From: Antennarius striatus
Taxonomy: Eukaryota; Chordata; Actinopteri; Lophiiformes; Antennariidae
NCBI RefSeq assembly: GCF_040054535.1
Contig: NC_090791.1
Location: forward strand, 16,889,827 to 16,953,826
DNA: 64,000 bases
Direction: 5' to 3'
The notes under the pieces were generated by a model. The model was not told the DNA's origin. It did not search any database and saw nothing but the letters and a program-made list of their open reading frames with translations. The position numbers and the translations under genes were made by a program. Shown piece by piece: positions 1-27,682 of the stretch (positions are counted from its first letter, which is position 1; the number at the start of each line of letters is the position of its first letter).

Positions 1-291
1 GGGAGCGAGTAGAGAAGGAGTGTGTGGCAGACGGGGGGAACGGAAGCGGGAGCAGCAGCGGGACAGTCCTACAAAGGCGAGAGTCGGGAAAAGACAAGAC
101 CAGACTCCTCTCGTCACCCAACGGAACGCAGTCCCATCCTTGAAAAGAATGTTGAGGAAGAGAGGCGTGGATTAACCACCTGGCCTTTTTCTCTTCCTCC
201 TTTCAAACCTTCCCATACTCTTTCCTTCCCTACATTCTTACTTTCTGCCTTGCGTCCTGCCATTATCCCAAAGCAACTGGATGTAGAAGGG
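1..291 (+). other. candidate untranslated first exon
   Basis: A purine- and GC-rich stretch ends at a good donor site (GTAAGT from 292). The open frame from 22 to 306 is low-complexity and resembles no family I know, so an untranslated exon is more likely than a coding one. The next coding exon on this strand is that of cpt1 at 11.7 kb, so this could be a distal 5' UTR exon of that gene or the start of something left of the window. Transcript data are absent. Confidence 0.25.
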
Positions 292-1583
292 GTAAGTTGT
301 CCTTGAAGCTGATCTAGTGATATGATGGAGAAGACCCCGACAAATGGCTGATTTTAGCAGAAATGTGTACTTGTGGGAGGAGCGGGGGCAGGTTGAACCG
401 GCCCCATTGGGACAAGTACAAAGACAGGATGCCCCCGAATCCCACTTTATCATACAAGAACGGCTGTCAGGCAGGAAAAACTCTTACTGTACCCACTTCA
501 ACAGATGAAGAAAGCACATGCCCTTCGCTCTGTCACAGCTAATGCATGGTTCAACAGGTAGCCTTCCATCAGTCAATCAATAAGACACAGGAAGGTATTG
601 ATCAACAAAAAAGCCTATTTAGTCATGTTTCTTTGTTGCTTTCCGACCAGCCAAGTGATGAAGGCCTTTCAAAGCCACATGACATGAGTCACATGAAAGG
701 AACCTTCCATTCCTTCCTTCACTTTCTAATTGAAGAGGAATGTGTATTTTGAAATACATTAACAAAAAGAGTCCAGATTTATCATATTAAAGTGAAAGAA
801 AATGGCTCCTACCCTGTAGTAAATTAACCGCTGTAATTTAACAATAAAGGAGTTTGATTGCTGAGGCATAACCCATGAATAATTGATCAAGAATGGCTCT
901 ACATAATGCAGTCCTAGACTTTGGTGAATATCAAAATAACACAATTATTTCTTGAGTGTATGAGCAGCATAAAGTCCCACCATTATTTCTGAATTATATT
1001 GATAAAGCTATACCGCATTGCCTTTAAAGGAGGAGAACCAGTGGATTAAGTAGATTTCACCTCATTTCGAGGACACACGGTCACAACGCAGGTATGATGA
1101 TGTCTCACAAGTGAAAACTTGTCCTCTAGAAGAGACATGGATGTATAGATAGCAGAAGTTAGTTAGTAGCAGGTATCCTTATCTTAGCAAATGGAAGTAG
1201 AAAAACTAACCAAAAACTCGAGCTAAGGTAAAAATGAAAAGGAAGGTCAGTTGTGTCAAACAGGTGTTCTGTGTCTGTGCAACATTCATGCACCACATGT
1301 ACATAGAAAGAGTCACTGTTCTTTCCTGTAGCCCACATACTCTCTGCGAAGCAACCCTTAGTTTTCACTTCACTAAAGATGGCTGTACCCATCATGCATT
1401 TGATTAGCCAATGCTAAAGTGAAACATATGTCTTCTTATGGCAGCCATATGTGACACCCATACCTTCATAGTAAAGTTTTGATAGGGGAGGTCTGCAAGG
1501 TGTATGGACTAATGTTCATTCATGAAAATACATCTTTGACTTCATCTAGTTGCATGCTATCTGCTATTAGCGGCTTCACATTA
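292..1583. other. non-coding stretch, nothing recognised
   Basis: AT-rich sequence with only short open frames on both strands. I see no splice-flanked exon, RNA gene or repeat family that I can name. Confidence 0.5.
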
Positions 1584-1749
1584 CAGTATTTTCTGCACTA
1601 TAAGGCGCAATGGACTATAAGGCGCACCTTCAATTAATGTCCTATTTTAAAACTTTTTCATGTATAGGGGCACTGGATTATAAGGCACACTGTCGGTTTT
1701 TGAGAAAATCAAAGGCTTCTAGGTGCACCTTTTAGTGCGGAAAATACTT
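1584..1749. mobile_element. MITE with TAAGGCGCAC-type inverted ends
   Basis: The left end reads CAGTATTTTCTGCACTATAA and the right end is its near-perfect inverse (TTTTAGTGCGGAAAATACT). Internal motifs ACTATAAGGCGCA and ATTATAAGGCACAC recur. This is a short non-autonomous DNA transposon with no coding capacity. The outer flank is TTA on the left and TTA on the right, consistent with a short target duplication. I recognise the motif as a widespread vertebrate repeat but cannot name its superfamily with certainty. Confidence 0.7.
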
Positions 1750-4700
1750 TACTTGTACAAGTGACACAGGTAAAATCTGACTCACAGTGACAATTTGTTG
1801 TGAACACACCATAACTCTGTTCATGCTGGTGGCACATATCAACATACATAGTTACCACTGCTAAGACAAAGATACACATTTAATGTGACTAACTGACACC
1901 GCTAACAGCTAATGTTGGAATTAACATGAGAATGTTTTTAATACAGTATTTTTGTCTCCTTTCACTTAATATTGAGTCACTTAAACACATACAGTATGTA
2001 TGTACAGTAGTTCCTGAAAAGAAGGCACAGTAGGCAGAGGGATCAAGAACATCGCTGTCGTCGCTGTAAGAAAATTATTCTTGGTAATAAGTCAGACTGG
2101 ACTCGGGCTGAAAAAGCTGTTGGAATTGAATGAAATACATTGCAAAATATTTTCTAGACATCTTTGTGGAAATGCAATTTATATATTTAAGGGAGGGACT
2201 GCTTCACAGCCAGTGACTACAATGACCAGTGGCTCTTTCTGTACTTTACATATGGGCATGCAAATGTTGTATAAAAGATATGAAAGCGATCCATGAACTG
2301 TCATGTATGGATTGTGACGGAATTATATAAGTAAAGACGCTGGTAAAAGAGGACTACATATTTAAGCTTTTGAGAGCCACGATCAATCAACAGAAACATG
2401 TATAATGTTCTTTTGAAAAGGATGCAAAACTACTCAAAGCCTAACCAAAAGTGTCAGTTCTCACTGTCTCTCTGGAAGGAACACAGGAGGATGTAAAGAG
2501 AGAGGCAGGTAGAGGTGAACAAATTCCTGATGCACCTTTCACAAAGACACTAGAAAGAAAATGATTGGGTGTGTCATCGACCGCTCTCTGGAGGCACATA
2601 AAGAATGAAATTAACTCGAGTTATTTATCTCTTTATTCTTTTCTTCAGCTTTGCTCTGGTCTGTTTTCTGTCTAATGTTTTTCCCCAGAGGACAGATGGT
2701 GGCACAAACACGAATGTCAGAAGATTTTTTTTCCAAATTATTGTAGGAGTCTTGACACATTTTTGTTATATATGTTTATTGAAAATGAATGAATCTATTT
2801 ATTTCTATTTTTTTGCTTTGTAAATGTTCTGTTTCTTTTTGAAAGTGTAATAGGTGAAGACAGGGAGACGACACAAAAATTTCACGATGCTGAACAAACC
2901 AGTTTTTCATAGATTATTGTCCTTTTCTTTACTTTTATTATTTATTATATTTACTGCTACAAAGATACCACTATCCTCATACTGTGTTTTTAACTGTCTA
3001 ACATTTTGCATTAATATTTTGACGCACAATTAATTTTAATGATGTGGTGTTCCGATGCTAATCTTGTATACTATGCTTATGGCTTTTGGGCATTATCAGG
3101 TAAAAGAAATCATATTATCATGATTATGGTTTACGAGGACATGCAAAACTGACATTTCTATTGACTTCCACTGCAAGTTCTATGAATAGCAAATGCTAAC
3201 ATCCTAATAATTTCAACCAAGCAGGTGAGGTAGGTGAAACATTTTACCTGCTGAACAGCATGTTGGCATGGATTTTGCAAGCGCTTTGGCAACGCTGAGA
3301 TTAGCATTTAGCTCAAAGTGTCTGTCTACAGCCTCAAGGAGCAGCTACTAAAGCTGTAGACATTCAGACATCTTTGAAATGATTAACAGTAAGCGCAAAC
3401 ACAAATGTAACATTTCTGCCCTATGGAATACTTACATAAAAAACAGACATGCCAATGAAGCTAATAAGCATTCCTTCTCCACTTTCACTTGAACTGAAAA
3501 ACCTGAACAAAAATGGAAAGAAAAAGCATTTCAATTTTTTAAAATTTTTTTTACAAATCCCAAAAAAGCTGGAAAATGTGGTTGACCATTGTATGATGTC
3601 CTACAAACTGTTTACACCACATAAACAACATTAGCATCTACATTATGATAAGGTTATCAAAGCCATTGATGAATTTTTTTGCATTTTAGAAGTTTTTTGG
3701 GAAAACTGTTCTTCACAGTTTTGCACTTTTAGGTGACAGAGGCCACATTTGGCATAAAACGGAGAGACTTCCATTGTGTATAATTTGCTTACCCCTTCTT
3801 ATGTAATCAGAAGCTTTCTTTTCTCATCTGGCACTTAAAGTGGGCCCCTTAGAATCCTACAGGAAGATGTGAAACATCTGAAGGTCACAGGCCACAGAGG
3901 TTTAAAGTTACACATTCATACACGAGGAAGAAAGTGTTATGTCATAGTCTTCTTTTTTAAAACATGGGGTCAGAGTCGAGCTCATCTTCCATCCATTTTT
4001 AGAGAGAAAGAAGCTAGTTAGGGAGAAAGAAAGGCTAAGAAGCTGTTCTAGAATTTGCTATATTCTGCTTCAAACTGTACTCAAACACAGTGGGACTCTG
4101 CACTTTTATGGCCGAGAGGCCCCAGCACTCACAAAACTCTCCTGTTGAAAGAAATCCCCCCCCCCCCTTCACTCATTCCTCCTCTCCCCCATTCATCTGT
4201 TCACTTTACATTTTGTATAACCCCCATTCCTCCACTTGGTATCTCTTGAATCCAACTGCACATATACCTCCTCCTTCTATAATCATCCCTTCCTCTCTTT
4301 TCCTTGTGTACTTTTTATGCAGTGTATACTTCAATGCAGATGTTGTATACATGTGTATACACTGTATGTGTGTCTCCATCTCCATTATATGCCATCCATA
4401 TCTATGTAGCATTCACTATCGTTTATCGACACTGTAGTCACCATACAACTATTCCTCTCATCATTATCGCTTATTCCTGTTCTGCAGTGAAAAATCGTAC
4501 GACTATAATCTCTTGACTCCTTCCCATATTCAGCTCTACTCCTGCCACACCCCACCCATGACCACCCGCCCATCTTGTGGCACAATTCACTCCATGTGGT
4601 ACAAGAAGTTTTTTTTTTTCTCACTCTGGAGAAATTTGTGATATCAGCATTAAATCGGGAAGAGGAGGTGTGTGGGGGAGGGTGGGTCGGGAAAACTGCT

Positions 4701-5286
4701 AAAACGAATGATGACGACGACAACAACAATAAAGAGAAATGTCTGTAGTATAAATACAAAAAAGGAAAAGTGCACTATAATGACAATGATTAATATTGCC
4801 TGTGAGAAATACTGACCAATAAACAATAATGGAAATAGAGTTGGTGTTTGTGTTCCTTCTTATTGATGAAAAAAATCCAAAAAGCATTCAAGAAAGCTAA
4901 AAAAGTAAAAGTTAGTTTGCTAATCAGTGTGTCCAGAAAGTATTCACTGCCTCAGGCTGGCTCATAGATGACAAGAAATGGTAACCAGGACACAGATACA
5001 CCTGTTTTTGATACTAACATAACGGAGACACGAGAGTACAGTATGGAAGCAATGACAGACACACTGTTTGAAATGGAAACATCCTATAAAATGAAGAATG
5101 TGTGTATTTTACTAAATTGAAGGAACTAAACATCAGACACATAATCTGCATTGCCCCATTAAAGGTCATCAGTTTCTCCTGGCTAAAGAAGAAACACAAC
5201 GATTGTAACATAAAGTTGAAAAGCCAGGATCTGTGATGCATCAGAGGCATGTTTGTTCTCATGGCATAAATAGTTATACATCTGTC
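1750..5286. other. non-coding stretch, nothing recognised
   Basis: AT-rich sequence with scattered short open frames. Short C-runs and pyrimidine-rich DNA occur around 4140-4200. No gene or repeat can be supported. Confidence 0.5.
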
Positions 5287-5325
5287 AATACACCATTATA
5301 ATACACCATTATAATACACCATTAT
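5287..5325. repeat. 13-bp tandem repeat, three exact copies
   Basis: The unit AATACACCATTAT is repeated three times without change. It is a small tandem duplication in otherwise unremarkable intergenic DNA. Confidence 0.9.
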
Positions 5326-6879
5326 AGCTGCAAGTTCCACAGACGTCTTTTTCAGGGGCATGCCTGCTAAATCCCATGAGATAATGTGAAGCCACAATCG
5401 GTGTTACAACAGTGCTGCGCCCCAAAATGAAGCATTACTAGAGTGACCCACCTGAAGTTCAAACTTGTCTCCATTAAAAATGTAAACTTATATACAGTAC
5501 ATCTATTAATAAATAGAAAAACAACTTTCACTTTAAATGTAGTTTAGGAAACAACAGGGTCAAGGGATGACAATAGATACTGTTTTACTATTTACCTCAA
5601 CGCTTCATCTGAAGAAAAAAGAAAGAAAGCAGCAGAATTTGTGGGGGGAAAAAAGAAGAAATGGGATGAAATAAAAGCTTTGGTTGCTGTTACCTGCCTG
5701 GTCGCATTTCTTTAAGAAAAAATCGTCCATGTGTAAGAAGAAATGGGCGTGTCTGTGGGAGCGTCCTACGTAATTTCTCGAAGAGCAAATTGAAAGAAGA
5801 GCACTCACTCTACTATGAATATGTCCAACAATTTTAGTTTGTACAGCTGAGACATAAAATTCTCTAATATATTCTAATACATATATTCTATTTACTATTA
5901 TACATAAAGCGTATGCTTGGATGATTTAAATCCCAAAATCATATTTCGGCACTTCATCCTTTTTGTATTTTTAACTTTTCATCAGAGTGGTTCCTCTTTT
6001 TAGCTCACCCTATCTTTGCCCGCTGGCACTGATTGCGTTGTTGGCTGAAGACGGGGCTCGACTGAGTGCCTCTGTTGTCGGTTCTAGAAGAAGGGAGGAG
6101 CAGTCAAACGATTGTACGGAGCTTTTCATCGAGGTAACTCTTCGAAAAACAGTCCAGGTATAGTTTCATACTATTTAAACCGTCCCTCTTTGAACCGTAG
6201 CACTATTTTTCCTCAGGAGAAAGTGCACACGCCCCTTGGTTTACAATGTTTGGTCTTATTCATCGTGGAGTGGGAGATGGTGCTCAGCTTTGAATGGACC
6301 ACTCTGTGTTAATAAGTAGTGATGTTGCACAGGGATCCAGTGCCTACGGAAGCTCCCTTCCTAATGAATTCTGATAAGGTGTTGCTTTCAGGTTTTGTGT
6401 GTGTTATTGGTGGCCTTTTAGGGTTTTCTGTCCGCCCACATAGCATCATAATGATGTGGTGGCGGAGCAGCCCCGTGTTCACATGAACTAGTTCCTTAAA
6501 CGCAGCTTGTTGATGTCGGCCAGGAGCTGAGGATGACTTCACGCTAACGTTCCCACTGAAATGACACCCTTTGGGTGACACTGAGACCCTACAGCGACTA
6601 CCGGTGCCGTGAAATACATTTAAATACAAACTTCAGCAACATGCAGGGATACCCTCTACGTTAAAATGAGATTTATCCAATATGAAAGGCTTCAAAGCAT
6701 CGCTTGCACTTCCCATCAATACGATGTTTACCGGATATTTGAAGTTAATTTGGCTAAAAAGAGTAAAGAATACCAGCGCTTACTAGGTGTTAAAGTCAGT
6801 TTAGTCGTTTTATTTCATAAACAAAATGGTAAAGTACTTGTAAGCTACATGAACCCGAGTTCATTAGTTTACAGTGCGG

Positions 6880-6989
6880 AGCAGGAATTTACGTGTGCTC
6901 GTGAACGCGCCTTTCTTCCCGCCGCGCTTGCGCTCGTGTGTGCATTGGGACGTTCTTCTCGCGTGCGCTCCACGCTCCTGCAGGTGAAG
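6880..6989 (+). promoter_or_regulatory. CpG-rich patch, possible promoter or 5' UTR exon
   Basis: A local CpG-rich block (CCGCCGCGC, CTCGCGTGCGC) ends at CCTGCAG followed by GTGAAG, which could be a donor. It lies about 4.7 kb upstream of the first coding exon of cpt1, so it could be a promoter or untranslated exon of that gene. The 118-codon frame from 6666 through it has no recognisable domain. This is only a composition signal. Confidence 0.2.
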
Positions 6990-7499
6990 CATGTTCTTTC
7001 ACATTTTACCGACCTCAGGTGAGGAGTCAGCAGCTCTGGTAGCATCACAGGATTATACCAGCGTGTTACACTTCATCTGTTTGCAGCAACCACATTAAAC
7101 AAGAAAACTTGAATTATTTCAATTCAGCAGATATTACGGCAACACGTTTCTTTAATTTACTTTTTCAATTTATGTCATGAATCACTTTATTTTTTATTTT
7201 ATTTGTTTAGCACATGTTCAGTACGAGTACAAAAACTGTGCAAGGTGGGAACGAAGCCTTATTAGGCGTGTACAGAGTTCCACACATGGCTGTATCAAAT
7301 TCAAGACATGCAGGCTAAACAATCAACTGAAGAAAACAACAACAAAAATTGTGTGTTAATTCCAAAAAGAAGAAGGCAGTAAAGACAAATCACGCACAAT
7401 CAGTACAAAAAAATGGATTAACAAATCTGTCAGAAGAACAAATGCAAAGATCATGAAGACAGAAGGTATTTTATCAGACAATTTTTTGAAAACAGAGAA

Positions 7500-8400
7500 G
7501 GAGAATATTGATTGCAGTGTTGGGCTTAATTAGTGTTGGGCTTAATCAGTTTTCAGAAACTGCTGCAGTCTGTAAATGATTCAACTCTTAACAAAAGATG
7601 TCTCTAGTTTTTAGCAGAGACCCTTTAGCTGCTAACATGATGAACATCCAGACACCAGCTTCTGGCAGCGTTCCTGAGGAGTCTTAGTCCATAGCTCATG
7701 AACAAACCCCTCCACTTCCTGAATATTCCTGGTTTACCTGCTACAAACACCTTCTTCAGATCCCACTAGAGATTTTCTGTGGATTCAATCAGGTGATTCT
7801 TCTAGGTTTTCCTGATGCTTGATGGACTCTGTTTGTCTTCTTGCTGCTGGTTTCCAAGGCAGCAAAGCTGCCCCAGAGCATCACTGAACCACCGCCATGT
7901 TTCACTGTTGGTGGTGTTCTATACAGCATCATTCTTGCTGATCCAGAGGTCTGAAAAGTTACAGGATTGATTATGTCGTCCTCAGAATAGCTAATAAAAC
8001 TTCTGTGTCTGAACTAGATGGCTTTAAGCTTCTGAAGTCCAATTTTCTTGAGTTTTTGAGTCAGCGGTGGTGCAGACATGGAGGATGTAAGAAAATCCAG
8101 TTCTTAGAAGAAAGACCTTGTGTAAAAGTTTGAAATTAAGTCTCTGAAAGTTGGCTTGGATCTTTAACAACATGAACATTATAAATGTTTTTTCTTTTTC
8201 ACCGATCTCTTCAAACTTATTTTGTGTAAGTCTGACACAAGGATTAAATATATTTCTCTTGTAGTAGAGTTTAATTGCTTCGTTACCCAGTGTTTTATTT
8301 GGTCCATTGTATCTTCAGGGATTCTTCACACCTGTCTTTACTTCCTTTACTGCTCAACTTTACCTAATACTCTTGGTTCTTGCAGTATTTGAAGGGTAGG
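7500..8400 (-). mobile_element. Tc1/mariner transposase remnant
   Basis: Read on the minus strand, bases near 7862-7912 translate to TVKHGGGSVMLWGSFA, the well-known GGGSVMLWG block of fish Tc1-like DDE transposases. Neighbouring sequence gives further transposase-like fragments in shifting frames with stops. This is a dead, decayed copy. I could not delimit the inverted terminal repeats, so the ends are approximate. Confidence 0.7.
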
Positions 8401-9187
8401 CCTAAAGCACCACTTGAAACAACACTGACTAAGACTTAAAGTAGTTGTTGTGTTGTTGAGTGCTGCAGAAGTCTGTGTTTACCTCATCTAATGAAGGCCT
8501 CATCTGCATGGAGGTTCATCAGAGCCAGAACACAACGCCCCCTGAGGGACAAAATAATTGCAGGCTGGATAATTAACTGCAAACCACATCAACTATATTG
8601 ATTCTCTCCACTCTGGATCTCAGTGGAGAGCAAAGAGTTGGGTTAAATGTGGCGTGAGGATGATGATTTGGAGACTTGAAAGGAGTGAGGATGCTGCTCT
8701 GCTGTCTGTCAGGTTGATTTCCACGTGTCCAGAGCGCTGGGTAGAGGAGGTGTATGTGGTTGATCATCACCAAATAATTCTTCATGTCGGAGATCTCTTT
8801 TGATCTGATGGCTCTGCAATGAAGCAGGTTGAGATGTGACCTGTGTTGGAGAGCAGGGTCATCCAGCAGGGTGACAGCTATTCATCACGCATTCAGAGAA
8901 ACTAGTTCTCCAGTCTGTCAGAGCTGCTGGGGTCACAATGATGTCATGGTATCATTTCTCAGAAATGAACCACATGGTCTGCAGCTGAACCTTTCATACC
9001 TTTCTTCTTTCTTTTTCATTTCTGGCTTCTTTTTGTCAAGCACACAAACACACACGCGCACACACACACACACACAGTTGGCTGTGGGAAGAGGGAAATA
9101 TGCAGTAAGAATAACTTGCCAGGGCGGTTAGAGGGAAGAGGAAGTGATGATAGAGAGCGATGGTACACGCACTCACTCAATCACATT

Positions 9188-9213
9188 GTGTGTGTGTGTG
9201 TGTGTGTGTGTGT
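9188..9213. repeat. (GT)n microsatellite
   Basis: Uninterrupted GT dinucleotide run. A related CA run lies at about 9351-9387. No gene is associated. Confidence 0.9.
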
Positions 9214-9346
9214 GATCACAGAGATTATATATTGACCTACTTTCTATTGGATGTGTGACACTAACTGGAAACATGTCATCATCCTCCAGTGTGTATCAGT
9301 GGCTTGGACTCATCTGCTGCAGCAGAACAGGCGTGTAGACAGTCTG

Positions 9347-9350
<4 letters not shown>

Positions 9351-9387
<37 letters not shown>
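9351..9387. repeat. (CA)n microsatellite
   Basis: Uninterrupted CA dinucleotide run of about 37 bases in non-coding DNA upstream of cpt1. Confidence 0.9.
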
Positions 9388-9389
<2 letters not shown>

Positions 9390-10015
9390 TGGTTGACTGA
9401 CTGACCTAATCTCTGTAGATATTCAGCCTTACACATGACTGGCATGTCTCCATTCAAGTTGTGCTTGTCTGTTCAGCTAGTTTAGCAGTGTGTCAATGCT
9501 AAACGTTAGCTTCAGTTGTGTCCAATCTTAGAACATTGAGGAAACAGGACTGTAGGGTTTTGGAAACAAACAAAATGAGCATCAACACTTTCACTTTTCT
9601 GTCCAGTCAGTCATTCATTGCTTTGGAAGCCCCATGTGCCTGTCTGAGCCACAACCGCTCCCATCCAAACTAGACGGTATATTGGTATGTCCGTTAAAAG
9701 ATGTTGAAAAGATAAGATTTCAAGAGAAACCTGCCAGAAAAGGCATCAGAATAAAAGAAATCAGGGGATTGGGTGTTCTGGCCTGCGTAGACCAGAATCA
9801 ACTGCACGGCCACAGTTTGTGCAGAGAATCAAATAATTTTACTCTTGGACTTAAAATCTTATGAAGTTGTGATAAGTGATATTTCTAACGTTTCCCGTCC
9901 CTCGTCAGAGGCAGTAATGTTGGTTATGTATTAACTGGAGCTTCTGTGGCGGTGAAGCGTCCTGCAGGAAGGAGGAGGCTGTTCAGCCCTTCAGAGGAGT
10001 TACTGTCAGCACCGT

Positions 10016-10076
10016 TTAAAACACAGCGTCTCTAGTAAAGGGTTAATCTAGTCGGTCGTGTTCTGCTGCTGCAGGT
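10016..10076 (+). other. candidate 5' UTR exon of cpt1
   Basis: The segment ends in CTGCTGCAG directly before GTATGT, a good donor. It lies about 1.6 kb before the coding exon that starts only two bases upstream of the ATG, so at least one untranslated exon must exist upstream. This is one of three candidates (also 1-291 and 6880-6989). The 5' boundary is arbitrary. Confidence 0.3.
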
Positions 10077-11703
10077 ATGTTTGCTGTTAATTTGTCATCG
10101 CTTTTCATACCATTAGGATTTAATGTTCTGTAGTGCTGAGAGCTACTTAAAAAAAAAGTCAAGTAGAATAATTTAGTTTAAATATCTCTAGAGTGGAGAC
10201 ACTAAAACTGCTCTAATGTGGACTCGGCTGTTGGACGCTGTGTTGCTGCTGTAGTTTGAAGCAGCTGAAGTTGAAATAGTTGCGAGAGTTAAATGGGAAT
10301 AACAATCTACAGATTCACTGTGGATTAAAATGTACTTTTTTAGATATTCTGAAGTTACAGATTAATTTAAGAACCAGCTTATGCCTTTGTCATAAAGTTT
10401 TGTGTTATTGTCAGCGGTCCACTAAAACGTGTTTGAGAACACCTGGGGGGATGGAATGCATTCAACAGGTCTTACTTGTATAACTAGCTCATAGATGACT
10501 TGGTGAATTACTAACTTTAACTTTTTATTTTTCACTGTTGATACACATTTTAGAAAAATTAAAAACACTTGTTTTCTTTCGTGAAAAGTAAAAGATAGCG
10601 TAACTCAGGACCAGAACCTCAGTCATGGAGATCATGGCCCAGAAACGTGCTAGAAGTCTTTCCAGTACACACGGCCTCCAGAATTGTTAGAATGTGATGA
10701 TGCCGCTTAAGTTCAATGCAGATGATCTCATCCCATTTCCTGTTGAGATTAAAAAACCTCAACAATCCCAGCAAGATAGGAGGTAGGGCCGTAAACCGCT
10801 GCCTTGCTAGATGATCCGTAATTGTCTGAAACCATGTCAGGCATTTCTGTCGGTGACCCTTACAGGATCTGATTTGAAAGTCCTTGCACCAGAATGTTGC
10901 TGCGCTGGTTGAACGTCTGCAGAGTTCGTTTGAGGGTGTACAGAGTTCAGGGAATGTTAATCGTTCACATCGGATGCACAAGAGTTGTGTTTCAGTCTTT
11001 GTCCGTCCAGACTGAGTCAACCAGCAGCAGCAGCCTGGAAACAATAGTTCCATGTCTGTCCCTCTCCAGCGTGGCTTGTTTTCCTTCCCTGCTGTTCCTT
11101 CAGGCGCTGCTTTGGAGAACCGGTGTTGTGTTAACAGAAGCTGAGATGATGTGACAAATATTTGCATTGGGTCATGTGTGATTGCTTTAAACTGCTTTTG
11201 GCCTTTTCGCCGCACACAAACTTTGGAAGGCAAGCCTTGATGTCTGCTGATGATGCTGCTTCATACCAGACCATAAGACGTCTGTTGGTCTATGAACTGT
11301 TAACCTCACGTTTTCCACGTTCTCCAGTGTGATGCTGCAGGTGTAGCTCCCACAGACGCTGACCGGCAGGCTGAATGCTCTGCTTCCCTACAGATCAACA
11401 TGAATGAACTCCATCACAAGGCTCCATTAGTTTGGCCTCAGTGCAGTGATTTCACTCCTAGCATATAAACATTACATTATAGTCAGAAGGCAACAGTTTA
11501 TTATGGCGTTCTTGAAAATCAATATATTATAATATGATTCATCCACATGACGCTGAGGAGCCAGAGCTTATGTCATGTGTTTGTACCAAAGTCTCATAGA
11601 GCTGAGCAGTGTTTCAGAATGTGAGCAAAACACAAGAGCGAAACCAGCGGATATCATTCCGAGAGGGAACCCGGCGATCACATTTTCCTTTGTTTCCATA
11701 GTG

Positions 11704-27682
<15,979 letters not shown>

